Part shown: positions 25,125-34,067 of the stretch, piece after piece
Numbering within the stretch: the first letter of the stretch is position 1
Layout: the number at the start of each line of letters is the position of its first letter
Assembly: GCA_018241365.1 (NCBI GenBank)
Contig: JAFEDX010000004.1
Location: 1-47,927, forward strand
Length of the DNA stretch: 47,927 nucleotides
Direction: 5' to 3'
Source of the DNA: Pseudomonadota bacterium
GTDB taxonomy: Bacteria; Pseudomonadota; Gammaproteobacteria; Xanthomonadales; Rhodanobacteraceae
The notes under the pieces: generated by a model
What the model was told of the DNA's origin: nothing
Seen by the model: only the letters and a program-made list of their open reading frames with translations
The model's database searches: none
Position numbers and translations under genes: made by a program

Positions 25125-25279
25125 GGGAACCTCCTGCAGGGTGCGCGTGTGAGGCGACGATCGTGCCTGACTATTATGGTGTTGACAATAGGTTGCACGT
25201 CACCGCGAATACCTGATGGTTGTCATGCTGCCGACTGCGGTGCCGGGTGTTGTTTGGCCGCATCGCAGCGGGCATTCGT

Positions 25280-25285
25280 TAAAAT
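25280..25285 (+). promoter_or_regulatory. Candidate gpmA -10 box
   Basis: TAAAAT at 25280-25285 lies about 27 bp before the gpmA ATG and matches the sigma70 -10 at five of six positions. No good -35 is at the right distance; TTGACA at 25182-25187 is too far away to pair with it. AGGTG before the ATG is the ribosome-binding site. Confidence 0.4.
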
Positions 25286-25312
25286 GCGGCGATTACTCGA
25301 ACAGGTGCCGCC

Positions 25313-26062
25313 ATGCACACCCTCGTGATGATCCGCCACGGCCAGTCGCTGTGGAACCAGGAAAACCGCTTCACCGGCTGGGCCGACGTCGATCTCACCG
25401 AGCAAGGCCGCGCCGAGGCGCGCGAAGCCGGCGAGCTGCTGAAGCGTGAGGGATACGCGTTCGACATCGCACACACCTCGGTGCTGAAGCGCGCGGTGCA
25501 CACCCTCTGGGGCGTGCTCGACGCGCTGGACCGCACCTGGCTGCCGGTGCTTACCGACTGGCGTTTGAACGAGCGCCATTACGGTGGATTGACCGGGCTC
25601 AACAAGGCCGAGGTGGCGGCGAAGTACGGCGATGAGCAGGTGCACATCTGGCGGCGCAGTTACGACGTGCCGCCGCCGCCGCTGGATCCGAAGGATGATT
25701 TCTGCCGGAACGATCCGCGCTATGCCTCACTCGATCCCGCGCAGATCCCGTTGACCGAATGCCTGAAGGACACCGTGGCGCGGGTGTTGCCGTACTGGCA
25801 CGAGGTGCTGGCGCCCGCCATTCGTTCCGGCCAGCGCGTGCTGGTGTCGGCGCACGGCAATTCGATGCGTGCGCTGGTGAAGTACCTCGACGGCGTTTCC
25901 GACGATGCCATCACCGGACTCAACATCCCGAACGGCGTGCCGCTGGTGTACCGTTTCGACGACGCGCTGAAGCCGGTCGAGCATTTCTACCTGGGCGACG
26001 CCGACGCAATCGCGGCCAAAGCTGCTGCCGTCGCGAACCAAGGGCGCGCCAAAGCGGTTTAG
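25313..26062 (+). CDS. gpmA: 2,3-bisphosphoglycerate-dependent phosphoglycerate mutase
   Basis: A 249-residue glycolytic enzyme interconverting 3- and 2-phosphoglycerate through a phosphohistidine. The nucleophile is H9 in [35 protein letters not shown] and the second histidine in [17 protein letters not shown] complete the dPGM signature. Length equals E. coli GpmA (250). It stands alone on the forward strand between the repeat lipoprotein and ubiB, with a REP pair just after its stop. Confidence 0.96.
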   Translation: MHTLVMIRHGQSLWNQENRFTGWADVDLTEQGRAEAREAGELLKREGYAFDIAHTSVLKRAVHTLWGVLDALDRTWLPVLTDWRLNERHYGGLTGLNKAEVAAKYGDEQVHIWRRSYDVPPPPLDPKDDFCRNDPRYASLDPAQIPLTECLKDTVARVLPYWHEVLAPAIRSGQRVLVSAHGNSMRALVKYLDGVSDDAITGLNIPNGVPLVYRFDDALKPVEHFYLGDADAIAAKAAAVANQGRAKAV

Positions 26063-26077
26063 CCGATGTCGGTCAGC

Positions 26078-26147
26078 GGTCGCGTGCACGCACGCTCCTA
26101 CAACGGCGATGCCGGATTTCCCTGTGTAGGAGCGACCGTGGTCGCGA
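26078..26147. repeat. Inverted pair of GTAG-headed REP repeats
   Basis: A reverse copy ending ACGCTCCTAC (about 26078-26101, with a GCGTGCACGC palindromic stem) and a forward copy GTAGGAGCGACCGTGGTCGC (26126-26145, GCGACC/GGTCGC stem) lie 24 bp apart with their heads facing each other. They fill the convergent gap between gpmA and ubiB and may act as a two-way mRNA end. Confidence 0.7.
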
Positions 26148-26150
26148 CCG

Positions 26151-27809
26151 TCACCTGTTCGCGCGCTTCCACGGCCACGCCACGGCAAAGCTCAGCACGC
26201 CGGCGAGGGTTAGGATGATCGGCGGCCACGCGCCAAGGCGCGGCGCCAGCGCAAGGATCAGCGCCGCGCCGACCAGCAGCGCGCCGCCGAAGGCCGCGGC
26301 GAGGATGCGCCGCTGGATTTCGCGCGCCAGCACGTGCAGGTGTTCCAGTTCGCGTTCGCCGACCTGCAGCGGGCCGTTGCCTTCGGCCAGTTTTTCCAGC
26401 GCGCCATGAACCTTCTCGGGCATCAGCGGTGCGATGCGCAGCCATTCCGGCACGCGCTTCCTGGCTTCGCGCAGCGCATGCTTGAGGCTGTAACGGTCGG
26501 CCAGGATGCGCTTCAGCACCGGTTGCGCCACCGACCAGATGTCGATATCGGGGTCGAGCTGGCGGCCCAGCCCTTCGACGTTGAGCAGGGTCTTCTGCAG
26601 CAGGATCAGTTGTGGCTGCAGGGTCAATTCGAACTTGCGCGCGGTGCTGAACAGCTTGGCCACCACTTCGGCCAGCGAGATTTCCGACAACGGGCGCGTG
26701 AAGTACGGCTCGCACACGGTGCGGATCGCGGCTTCCAGTTCATCGACGCGGATGTGACGCGGCATCCAGCCGGCGGCGAGGTGCAGCTCGGCGATGCGAC
26801 GGTAGTTGCGTTCGAACATCGCGATGAAGTTCTCGGCGAGCCAGTACTGGTCCTCGTCCGGCAGCGAACCCATGATGCCGAAATCCAGCGCAATGAAGCG
26901 CGGGTTGCGGGGACGGGTCGGATCGACCCAGATGTTGCCGGGATGTGCGTCGGCGTGGAAAAAATTGTCGCGGAACACCTGCTCGTAGAACAGCCGCACG
27001 CCCTTTTCGGCCAGCGCGCGCCGGTCGATGCCGGCCTGCTCCAGCGCGGCGATGTCGTCGGCGGGAATGCCGTGCACGCGCTCCATCGTCAGCACCTTCT
27101 CGCCGGTGTGCGACCAGAAGATTTCCGGCACGTACAGGTCATCGGATTTCTCGAAGTTGCGGCGCAGCAGGCTGGCGTTGGCGCCCTCGTGCTGCAGGTT
27201 CAACTCGTTGTGCAGGGTCTTGGCGACCTCGTCGAACATGTCGCGCGGGCGGATCTTGTCGGCCTGCGGATGCCAGCGTTCGACCAGCCGCGCCAACGCA
27301 TCCAGCAGTTCGAGGTTGCGGCGCACGTTCTTCGCGACATTCGGCCGCAGCACCTTGACCACGACTTCGCGGTTGTTCGGCAGCCGCGCTGCGTGTACCT
27401 GCGCGATCGATGCCGACGCCAATGGCGTCTCGTCGAAGCCCGCGTACAGTTCGGTGACGGGTTTGCCGAGCGATTCCTCGACGATCGCCCGCGCCTGCGC
27501 GCCCGGAAACGGCGGCACCTGGTCCTGCAACTGCGCCAATTCGTCGGCGACGTCTTCGGGAATCAGGTCGCGGCGGGTGGACAACACCTGTCCCGCCTTC
27601 ACCCAGATCGGACCGAGCTCGGTCAGTGCGAGGCGCAGGCGCGCGCCGCGCGGGAGCGCGGCGATCTGCCTGCGCGGGCGCGGCAGCAGCGCGCGCACCC
27701 AGCGCAACGGCCGCATCACGTGCTGTTCGTCGATCAGGTCATCAACCCGGTAGCGCACCAGTACCGCGGTGACGTGCAGCACGCGCGGCAACAGGCGCAG
27801 CGGCGTCAT
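26151..27809 (-). CDS. ubiB: Ubiquinone biosynthesis protein UbiB
   Basis: A 552-residue atypical kinase-like protein (ADCK/ABC1 family) needed for aerobic ubiquinone synthesis. Family marks are the KxGQ motif K71-A-G-Q74 ([14 protein letters not shown]), the A-rich loop [11 protein letters not shown] replacing the glycine loop, K152 in [15 protein letters not shown] (285-292) and the metal-binding LDFG (308-311). Two C-terminal transmembrane helices ([31 protein letters not shown]) anchor it in the inner membrane. It overlaps ubiJ by ATGA, the standard ubiJ-ubiB pair; ubiE is not adjacent but lies at 35143. Confidence 0.95.
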   Translation of the reverse strand: MTPLRLLPRVLHVTAVLVRYRVDDLIDEQHVMRPLRWVRALLPRPRRQIAALPRGARLRLALTELGPIWVKAGQVLSTRRDLIPEDVADELAQLQDQVPPFPGAQARAIVEESLGKPVTELYAGFDETPLASASIAQVHAARLPNNREVVVKVLRPNVAKNVRRNLELLDALARLVERWHPQADKIRPRDMFDEVAKTLHNELNLQHEGANASLLRRNFEKSDDLYVPEIFWSHTGEKVLTMERVHGIPADDIAALEQAGIDRRALAEKGVRLFYEQVFRDNFFHADAHPGNIWVDPTRPRNPRFIALDFGIMGSLPDEDQYWLAENFIAMFERNYRRIAELHLAAGWMPRHIRVDELEAAIRTVCEPYFTRPLSEISLAEVVAKLFSTARKFELTLQPQLILLQKTLLNVEGLGRQLDPDIDIWSVAQPVLKRILADRYSLKHALREARKRVPEWLRIAPLMPEKVHGALEKLAEGNGPLQVGERELEHLHVLAREIQRRILAAAFGGALLVGAALILALAPRLGAWPPIILTLAGVLSFAVAWPWKRANR

Positions 27810-28462
27810 GGCTTGCCGTCCTCGAAACGCGCGATGCGCGCGGCGAGCCGATCGGCGCGCTCGCGCAGGGCGTCCACGTCATCGAGGAAGGCATTCATCT
27901 CGGGCTGCGGCACGGTCAGGCGTGCTTCGTCGCGCAACCAGTCCATCGTGTCGTCGCGAAAATGCCGCGCCCCTTCTCCGGCCCAGCGTGCGGCGTCGTG
28001 CAAGGCACGCGCGATGGCGGTGCCGGCCACTTCGCCGAACACGCTGGCAAACGCGGCTTCGAAATCGGGCCGGTAGTCGCGCGCGAGTTTCTGCACGCGG
28101 TGCGCGAGTTCCGCGTCGCCCGCGATCTCGACCTTGCCGGCGGGACGCGCATCGCCATCGCGACCCAGCGCCATCGCCAGCAGCGAACCCGGCGTGGCCT
28201 TGACCTCGAAATCGGTGGCGCTGGCGTCGTCGCCGGTACCCGGCGGTGGCTCGATCTGCAGGGTGCCATTGCGCGCCGCGATCGCAAACGCGATCTCGGG
28301 GCCTTTCAGGTGCACGCCGATGCGCCGGCCCTCCAGCTTGGCGATCGCCTCGCGCGACTCGGGGTCGAGCGCGAGCAGGCGATTCAGCGCGAGGGTGAGC
28401 GCCATGCCGCCCAGCCGGCGCAGCGGATGGGGGATCCAGGCGTTGGGTTGTGCGTCGGGCAT
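27806..28462 (-). CDS. ubiJ: Ubiquinone biosynthesis accessory factor UbiJ
   Basis: A 218-residue protein with an N-terminal SCP2-like lipid-binding domain (about 15-115: [42 protein letters not shown]) and a C-terminal helical tail ending in a short coiled coil ([22 protein letters not shown]). UbiJ scaffolds the soluble Ubi complex and binds ubiquinone precursors. The start at 28462 is chosen because TACAAT lies exactly six bases upstream, and an earlier in-frame ATG would place the gene across the riboswitch region. It overlaps ubiB by 4 bp. Confidence 0.88.
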   Translation of the reverse strand: MPDAQPNAWIPHPLRRLGGMALTLALNRLLALDPESREAIAKLEGRRIGVHLKGPEIAFAIAARNGTLQIEPPPGTGDDASATDFEVKATPGSLLAMALGRDGDARPAGKVEIAGDAELAHRVQKLARDYRPDFEAAFASVFGEVAGTAIARALHDAARWAGEGARHFRDDTMDWLRDEARLTVPQPEMNAFLDDVDALRERADRLAARIARFEDGKP

Positions 28463-28474
28463 CGGTGGATTGTA
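28463..28474 (-). promoter_or_regulatory. ubiJ -10 box, placed for a leaderless transcript
   Basis: On the reverse strand TACAAT (28474-28469) is followed by six bases (CCACCG) and then the ubiJ ATG. This spacing puts the expected transcription start on the A of the start codon. No -35 consensus and no Shine-Dalgarno are seen. Confidence 0.5.
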
Positions 28475-28513
28475 ACGTTGCGCGGCCCGCAGGGACCCGT
28501 TAGGCTGCGCGCA

Positions 28514-28622
28514 CTCCGTCGGGGAGTAGTCGCCTTCGGCATGCTGCCGAAGGGCCTGCGTCAACACACTCGGCCAGCCGGCCGTGGCGCAGGCGATCCG
28601 CAAGATCGACGAGACCGACAGT
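28514..28622 (+). promoter_or_regulatory. yybP-ykoY (manganese) riboswitch
   Basis: The leader of the downstream GDT1-type gene carries the conserved yybP-ykoY blocks in order: GGGGAGTAG (28521-28529), a CCTTCGGC..GCCGAAGG hairpin (28533-28552), GCGTCAACACACTCGGCC (28559-28576), CCGTGGCGC (28582-28590), and the closing GAGACC (28611-28616). This class senses Mn2+ and switches on manganese exporters. The gene's TTG start and GGAG lie about 75 bp further on, so control at translation or by termination are both possible; no T-tract is visible, which favours translational control (inference). Confidence 0.88.
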
Positions 28623-28692
28623 CCACACGCGCGTATCCGGGCCGGAACGCACGTGGGATTGTCGCGCGTCACCCGGCCCTGCGGAGCATCCC

Positions 28693-29250
28693 TTGCAAGC
28701 CTTCCTCGTATCGTTCGGTGCCGTCGCGCTCGCCGAGATCGGCGACAAGACGCAACTGCTGTCGCTGGTGTTGGCAGCGAAATTCAAGCAGCCGTGGCCG
28801 ATCTGCGCCGGCATCCTCGTGGCCTCGCTGCTGAGCCATGCGATTGCGGCCGAGCTGGGCGCCTGGCTCGCGCACTGGATGACGCCGGAAGTGCAGCGCT
28901 GGCTGATCGGGCTGTCATTCCTCGCGGTCGCCGCTTGGGCCTTGCTGCCCGAAAACGAGGAAGCCGTTGCGGCCCAGCCGCGGCATGGCCGCGGCGTGTT
29001 CGTGGTGGCAACGGTCGCGTACTTCGTGGCCGAACTCGGCGATCGCACCCAGGTCGCGACCGTGGTGCTGGGCGCGCAGTACCAGCCGCTGTGGCAGGTG
29101 ATCGCCGGCAGCACGGCCGGGATGATCATCGCCAACGTGCCGGTGGTGTGGCTGGGCGCGCGCTTCGCCAACAGGCTGCCGCTGCGCGCCACCCGGCTTG
29201 GCGCCGCAGCATTGTTCGCGCTGCTGGGTGTGTGGGTCTTGTTGCGCTAG
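28693..29250 (+). CDS. TMEM165/GDT1 family manganese exporter (MneA-like)
   Basis: A 185-residue inner-membrane protein of six or so helices built from two homologous halves. Each half has the family signature: EIGDKTQ (15-21) and ELGDRTQ (114-120). Bacterial members such as Vibrio MneA export Mn2+. The yybP-ykoY riboswitch directly upstream fits this job. The start is TTG at 28693 with GGAG seven bases upstream; no ATG is available before the first motif. The gene is divergent from ubiJ and followed by a cluster of REP repeats. Confidence 0.9.
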   Translation: MQAFLVSFGAVALAEIGDKTQLLSLVLAAKFKQPWPICAGILVASLLSHAIAAELGAWLAHWMTPEVQRWLIGLSFLAVAAWALLPENEEAVAAQPRHGRGVFVVATVAYFVAELGDRTQVATVVLGAQYQPLWQVIAGSTAGMIIANVPVVWLGARFANRLPLRATRLGAAALFALLGVWVLLR

Positions 29251-29253
29251 CTG

Positions 29254-29344
29254 TCGCCTGCACGCAGGCTCTTACATCAGCTGCTTGTCGCCTGTACACA
29301 GGCTCCTACAACCGCGGCTTCCGTAGGAGCCTGCGTGCAGGCGA
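29254..29344. repeat. Cluster of three GTAG-headed REP repeats
   Basis: Two reverse copies (29254-29275 and 29288-29309, TCGCCTG..CAGGCTCCTAC type, the first with CTTAC) and one forward copy (29323-29344, GTAGGAGCCTGCGTGCAGGC). They fill the 102-bp convergent gap between the exporter gene and trmL. All three share the CCTG/CAGG stem, so they look like recent relatives. Confidence 0.75.
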
Positions 29345-29352
29345 TCGGACAT

Positions 29353-29817
29353 TCATGTCCCACCCGGGAACCCGAGCTGCCGCCACGCCTCATACACCGC
29401 GACCGCCACTGCGTTGGAGAGATTGAGGCTGCGGTTGTGCGGCTGCATCGGCAGGCGCAGGCGTTGCGGTTCGGGGATGGCGCGCAGGACATCGTCCGGC
29501 AAACCGGATGTCTCGCGTCCAAACAGCAGCGCATCACCGTCGGCGAAGCTTGCATCGGTAAAGCAGCGCGCCGCATGGCTGGTGAAGGCAAACACGCGTG
29601 GTTGCCGCAGCGCATGCAGGCACACGTCCAGGCTGTCGTACGCGCGCACGCTCACGAACTCGTGGTAATCCAGCCCGGCGCGGCGCAGTTTCGCGTGGTC
29701 AAGCTCGAAGCCGAGCGGACGGATCAGGTGCAGTGACGCGCCCGCGTTGGCGCACAGCCGGATCACGTTGCCCGTGTTGGGCGGGATCTCCGGTTGAAAC
29801 AGGATGACGTGCAGCAT
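29353..29817 (-). CDS. trmL: tRNA (cytidine(34)-2'-O)-methyltransferase TrmL
   Basis: A 154-residue SPOUT-class RNA methyltransferase that 2'-O-methylates the wobble base of leucine tRNAs. It opens [20 protein letters not shown], the TrmL signature, and has the SPOUT knot motifs [11 protein letters not shown] and [19 protein letters not shown] near the C-terminus. Size equals E. coli TrmL (157). The ATG at 29817 is preceded at exactly six bases by GATAAT (29829-29824), with no ribosome-binding site, so the message may be leaderless; a longer in-frame extension upstream is rejected. Confidence 0.94.
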   Translation of the reverse strand: MLHVILFQPEIPPNTGNVIRLCANAGASLHLIRPLGFELDHAKLRRAGLDYHEFVSVRAYDSLDVCLHALRQPRVFAFTSHAARCFTDASFADGDALLFGRETSGLPDDVLRAIPEPQRLRLPMQPHNRSLNLSNAVAVAVYEAWRQLGFPGGT

Positions 29818-29922
29818 CCGCGCATTATCACGGTGCACCCGCCGTCCGCGACTGGTCACCCGCTGCCGCGGACGCCCGCATCCAGCGCCCGAGGCAGCGG
29901 GTGTTCCGGTGCCGCGACGCAA

Positions 29923-30018
29923 TCAATGCGCGCTGACGATGAACGAAATGATGCCGAACAAGGTTGCCGTCGCCGCCATCACGAACATGCCCCGAATCAG
30001 GATCGCCTCGGCTTTCAT
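29923..30018 (-). CDS. Predicted 31-residue single-pass membrane protein
   Basis: A small frame reading MKAEAILIRGMFVMAATATL and ending IISFIVSAH. It has a short charged N-terminus and one hydrophobic helix covering most of its length. AGGTGGGG lies just upstream of the ATG on the reverse strand, a plausible ribosome-binding site. The rest of the 383-bp gap between trmL and the SDR gene (29818-30200) shows no other gene. I do not recognise a family; it may be a real small membrane protein or chance. Confidence 0.45.
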   Translation of the reverse strand: MKAEAILIRGMFVMAATATLFGIISFIVSAH

Positions 30019-30200
30019 GGTCCCCACCTGTTGATGTCCGCGCCGGATCGTTCCGGCTTGGGAAACGAAGCATTGCGGGTGCCACGCATTGGCAGCGATT
30101 GCGAACATTCGCAAACTGGCCACAGGCACGATCTCGAAGCGTGAACGGCTTCACGTTTCCGCGCGGGTTGCGGATTCAGGTCGACGCAATACCGGCCGAA

Positions 30201-30899
30201 TCACCAGGGGAGTTCGGCGCCATCGTACGCCAGGAACCGGCCCGCATCCCTGGCTTGCGCGTGCTCGACCAGGTCGAGCAGCGTGCGGGCAGCCTCGACG
30301 GGTGACAAGGTTGCGCCTTTCCCGCCCATCTCGGTCTTGACCCAGCCCGGGTGGACCACCAGCACCAGGATGCCGCGCGGTACCAATTCGGCAGCCAGGC
30401 GCTTCACCGCCATGTTGAGCGCGGCCTTGCTCATCGCGTAGCTGACCGTGCGGAAACCGCCGGATTGCGCGATCGAGCCGATCTGACTGGTGATGCACAG
30501 CACCCGTGGCTTGTTGCCCAGTGCCAGCAGCGGCGTCAGCGCCTGGGTGATCAGCAGCGGCGCGCTGGCGTTGACCGCGAAACTGATCGCCAGCGATTCG
30601 GCCCTGACATTGCCGAAGCGTTCGCCCGACACCAGCACCCCGGCGTTGTTGACCAGCAGGTCGATGCGCTGCAGATGCTGCGCCGCGACTTTCGGCAATG
30701 CCTCGATCGCCTGCGGATCTGCAACATCCAGTGCGTGGATAGCGAGGCGCTCGCCGTGCGCCGCGGCCAGCGCATCCAGCACCCTGGCGCCGGCCGGGTC
30801 ACGGCAACAAGCCAGCACCCGCGCGCCACGTTCCAGCAACTGGGTGACGAAGGCCAACCCCAGCCCACGGTTGGCGCCGGTGACGAGGCAGCGCTGCAT
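30201..30899 (-). CDS. Short-chain dehydrogenase/reductase (CsgA/C-factor-like)
   Basis: A 232-residue SDR with Rossmann motif TGANRGLG (7-14), NNAGVLV (84-90) and catalytic Y154/K158 (YAMSKAALN), with serine at TSQIGS. The overall pattern, including HPGWVKTEMGG and SPVEAARTLL near the end, resembles the C-factor (CsgA)-like branch of single-domain SDRs. The substrate is unknown. The gene stands alone; GGAA lies about ten bases before the ATG and a -10-like TACACT is further upstream. Confidence 0.83.
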   Translation of the reverse strand: MQRCLVTGANRGLGLAFVTQLLERGARVLACCRDPAGARVLDALAAAHGERLAIHALDVADPQAIEALPKVAAQHLQRIDLLVNNAGVLVSGERFGNVRAESLAISFAVNASAPLLITQALTPLLALGNKPRVLCITSQIGSIAQSGGFRTVSYAMSKAALNMAVKRLAAELVPRGILVLVVHPGWVKTEMGGKGATLSPVEAARTLLDLVEHAQARDAGRFLAYDGAELPW

Positions 30900-31038
30900 G
30901 GTCGTTTCCGTGATGGCTGGGAACAGTGTACCCCGGGCCCGCGCCGGCCCGGTTCGAAAGGTGCCTTGCGGCGGGTTGCTTTCACCCCCGGCGTAGGCTA
31001 CGGTTGCCTGTCAACTCATGTCCGGGGAGGACTCCTAC

Positions 31039-33879
31039 ATGCGCACGTTCTTCATGGCGTGTCTGGCAACGCTTGCGCTTGCTTCATTCGCAGGCGCGGC
31101 GCAGGCCGCCGAGGCAGGCAACAACATCGACATTCCCTACGGCCGTTTCACCCTGCCCAACGGCCTCACCGTAGTGGTCAGCGAAGACCACAAGGCGCCG
31201 ATCGTGGCGGTGAGCGTGTGGTACCACGTGGGTTCCGCCTACGAACCCGAAGGCAAGACCGGTTTTGCGCACCTGTTCGAGCACCTGATGTTCTCGGGCT
31301 CGGAAAACAACAAAGGCAGCTACTTCAAACCGTTTGAACTGGCCGGCGCCACCGGCATGAACGGCACCACGTGGCTGGATCGCACCAATTATTTCGAGAC
31401 CGTGCCGACCACCGCGCTGGACATGGCGCTGTGGATGGAATCGGACCGCATGGGGCACCTGCTGGGCGCGATCGGCCAGAAGGAACTGGACGTGCAGCGC
31501 GGCGTGGTGCAGAACGAAAAGCGCCAGGGCGAGAACCAACCCTACGGCCGCGTGTTCCAGGACATCCAGGCCAACGCGTTCCCGGCCAACCATCCGTACC
31601 ACCACAGCACCATCGGCTCGATGGCGGACTTGAATGCCGCGTCGCTGGCGACGGTGAAACAGTGGTTCCGTGATTACTACGGCGCGGCCAACACCACGCT
31701 GGTGCTGGTGGGCGACATCACGCCGGCGCAGGCGCGTGAAAAGGCCATGCAGTATTTCGGCGACATCCCGGCCGGCCCACAGGTACCGCGGCCGCAGCCG
31801 TGGATCACCGCGCGCGACACTTCCACCTCGGGCACGATGACCGACAACGTGCCGCAGACGCGCATCTACCGCGAATGGAACACGCCGGGCCTCGACGCCG
31901 GCGGCAACGACCAGCAGATGCTGGATCTTGCCACCACGGTGCTGGGCGGCAGCAAGACCTCGCGCCTGTACCAGCGCCTCGTCTATCAGGACAAGCTGGC
32001 CGATGACGTGTCGGTCGGCGCGATGCCGTTCGAGCTGGCCAGCATGACGTTGCTGCAGGTGGACGTGAAGAAGGGCGTCGATCCCGCGAAGGTCGAAGCG
32101 GCGATCGCCGACGAGTGGTCGAAATTCCTGAAGGACGGCCCGACCGCGGATGAACTGGCGCGCGCCAAGACCACTTATCAGGCGTCCACGATCCGCGGCC
32201 TGGAACAGGTTGGCGGTTTCTCCGGCAAGGCGGTGACCTTGGCCGAAGGTCAGGTTTATCGCAACGATCCGGGCGCGTGGAAGAAGGACTACGACACCAC
32301 GATGGCGGCGACGCCGGCCGAGGTGAAGGCCGCGGCCGACAAGTGGCTGTCGAAGGGTGACTACACGCTCACCGTGGTACCGGGCAAGGTCGAGGCCAAG
32401 GATGCGGCGGACATCGCCGGCCGCGCCGCGATTCCGGGCCGCCCCGCCGACAAGCTGACGGCCAAGGGTGACTACAAGGTCACGAAGAGCGACGTCGATC
32501 GCGCCAAGGGCGTGCCGCAGGTGACGACGTTCCCCGAACTCAGCTTCCCGAAACTGCAGCACGGCAAGCTTGCGAACGGCATCGAAGTGGTGCTGGCCGA
32601 ACGCCATTCCATCCCGGTGGTGCAGGTCCAAGCGCTGTTCAACGCGGGTTACGCGGCCGACCAGGGCAGGAAGCTCGGCACGTCCAGCTTCACGATGGGC
32701 ATGCTGGACGAAGGCACCCGCGATCTTGATTCCGTGCAGATCGCCGAACGCAAGCAGCGCCTGGGCGCCGAGATCGCCAGCGGTTGCGACCTCGACATCT
32801 GCCAAACCTGGATGAGCGCGCTGGACGCCAACCTCGCCGATTCGCTGGCGCTGTATGCCGACATCATCCGCAACCCGGCGTTCCGCGACGCCGACGTCGC
32901 CCGGATCCGCGGGCAATGGTTGGCCGGCATCGAGCAGGAAAAGGCGCAACCCATGTCGGTGGCCCTGCGCCTGCTGCCGCCGATCCTGTACGGCAAGGGC
33001 AATGCCTACGCGATCCCGTTCACCGGGTCGGGCACCGAGGCTTCGATCAAGTCGCTGACCACGGCCGACATGCAGGCGTTCATGCGCGACTACGTTCGTC
33101 CCGACAACATGAAGATCCTGATCGCGGGCGACACCACGCTGGACAAGATCATTCCGCAACTGGAAAAAGTGTTCGGTGACTGGAAGGCCCCGGCCACCAA
33201 GGTGCCCGCCAAGAACCTCGCCAAGGTCGATTACCCGGCCAAGTCGAGTGTGTACCTGGTCAATCGCCCGGGCGCGCAGCAGTCGGTGATCATCGCGGGC
33301 CTCGTCGCGCCCTCCACCAAGGCGCCGAACAACCTCGAGATCGGCACCATGAACAGCGCCTTCGGCGGCACCTTCTCGTCGCGCCTCAACATGAATCTGC
33401 GCGAGGACAAGCACTGGGCTTATGGCGCTTCCAGCTTCAGCACCAACGCGATCGGCCAGCGCCCGTACCTGATGTACGCGCCGGTGCAGACCGACAAGAC
33501 CGCGCTCTCGGCCGAGGAGATCCTGAAGGAAGCGCGCGCGATCGTGGGCGACAAACCGCTGACCGATGCCGAGATCGCCAAGATCAAGGACAACGACGTA
33601 CGCAAGATGCCCGGCCAGTACGAAACCGCGCAGGCCGTGCTGAACGCGGTCCAGGGCATCGTGAAATACGACCGCCCCGACGACTACGTGCAGACCCTGA
33701 AGGGCCGCATCGAGGCCCAGACCGACACGGCCGTCAACGCGGCGGCGAAGGAAGTGATCCGCCCGGACAAGCTGACCTGGGTGATCGTTGGCGATCTTTC
33801 CAAGATCGAAGCGCCGGTGCGCGCCCTGAACCTCGGCGACATCCACGTAATCGACGCGGATGGCAACCCGGTGCAGTAA
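31039..33879 (+). CDS. Periplasmic M16 family zinc metalloprotease
   Basis: A 946-residue protein with a signal peptide (cleavage expected after AGAAQAA) and two tandem M16 (pitrilysin-type) halves. The first half carries the inverted zinc motif HLFEH (H78, E81, H82), with the distal glutamate expected in the VVQNEKRQGENQPYGR helix. The second half (from about residue 505, FPKLQHGKLANGIEVVLAER) lacks HxxEH, as usual in these proteins, and has the arginine/tyrosine segment of the substrate groove near its end. It probably degrades peptides in the periplasm. The start at 31039 follows GGGGAGG at a good distance; an ATG 21 bp upstream is rejected. A strong terminator follows. Confidence 0.92.
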   Translation: MRTFFMACLATLALASFAGAAQAAEAGNNIDIPYGRFTLPNGLTVVVSEDHKAPIVAVSVWYHVGSAYEPEGKTGFAHLFEHLMFSGSENNKGSYFKPFELAGATGMNGTTWLDRTNYFETVPTTALDMALWMESDRMGHLLGAIGQKELDVQRGVVQNEKRQGENQPYGRVFQDIQANAFPANHPYHHSTIGSMADLNAASLATVKQWFRDYYGAANTTLVLVGDITPAQAREKAMQYFGDIPAGPQVPRPQPWITARDTSTSGTMTDNVPQTRIYREWNTPGLDAGGNDQQMLDLATTVLGGSKTSRLYQRLVYQDKLADDVSVGAMPFELASMTLLQVDVKKGVDPAKVEAAIADEWSKFLKDGPTADELARAKTTYQASTIRGLEQVGGFSGKAVTLAEGQVYRNDPGAWKKDYDTTMAATPAEVKAAADKWLSKGDYTLTVVPGKVEAKDAADIAGRAAIPGRPADKLTAKGDYKVTKSDVDRAKGVPQVTTFPELSFPKLQHGKLANGIEVVLAERHSIPVVQVQALFNAGYAADQGRKLGTSSFTMGMLDEGTRDLDSVQIAERKQRLGAEIASGCDLDICQTWMSALDANLADSLALYADIIRNPAFRDADVARIRGQWLAGIEQEKAQPMSVALRLLPPILYGKGNAYAIPFTGSGTEASIKSLTTADMQAFMRDYVRPDNMKILIAGDTTLDKIIPQLEKVFGDWKAPATKVPAKNLAKVDYPAKSSVYLVNRPGAQQSVIIAGLVAPSTKAPNNLEIGTMNSAFGGTFSSRLNMNLREDKHWAYGASSFSTNAIGQRPYLMYAPVQTDKTALSAEEILKEARAIVGDKPLTDAEIAKIKDNDVRKMPGQYETAQAVLNAVQGIVKYDRPDDYVQTLKGRIEAQTDTAVNAAAKEVIRPDKLTWVIVGDLSKIEAPVRALNLGDIHVIDADGNPVQ

Positions 33880-33903
33880 TCCGGTTCGCGCCAAGTGGTA
33901 CAA

Positions 33904-33938
33904 AGCAAAGCCCCTTCCGCAAGGAAGGGGCTTTTTGC
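33904..33938 (+). terminator. Rho-independent terminator after the M16 protease gene
   Basis: AGCAAAGCCCCTTCC, a gcaa tetraloop, then GGAAGGGGCTTTTTGCT: a long GC stem followed by five T. It starts 25 bp after the stop codon. Flanking A and T runs pair as well, so it could also work on the reverse strand. Confidence 0.93.
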
Positions 33939-34033
33939 TGGGCGGCCTGCTGGTGCAATGCCGCAGGATCTTCGGCTTGCCTTGACCTGCCGGAAAATGC
34001 GCGTGTTGCGGAAGCCGCGGCTGACGTGTATCG

Positions 34034-34047
34034 TATTACGCGTTATA
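34034..34047. promoter_or_regulatory. Candidate operator of the MarR-GNAT gene
   Basis: TATTACGCGTTATA is a 14-bp imperfect palindrome (12 of 14 positions symmetric) in an AT-rich patch 20 bp before the gene's ATG. MarR-type regulators often bind such a site over their own promoter. Autoregulation is inferred from position only. Confidence 0.45.
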
Positions 34048-34067
34048 TATCAGCACATGGAAAACTC

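Noticed and set aside
25171-25191. CTATTATGGTGTTGACAATAG as an operator or TTGACA as the gpmA promoter
   Set aside because: The palindrome is imperfect, and TTGACA has no -10 at 16-18 bp; a nearer TAAAAT box exists for gpmA without a matching -35. Too weak to list as a feature.
27806-28672. ubiJ starting at 28672
   Set aside because: This would run coding sequence through the riboswitch and the ubiJ -10; the extra 70 residues look unlike UbiJ.
31084-33903. A 939-codon reverse-strand open frame opposite the M16 protease gene
   Set aside because: It is a GC-rich antisense shadow: no recognisable domain, His/Arg/Val-rich composition typical of such frames, while the forward strand encodes a clear two-domain protease with signal peptide and zinc motif.
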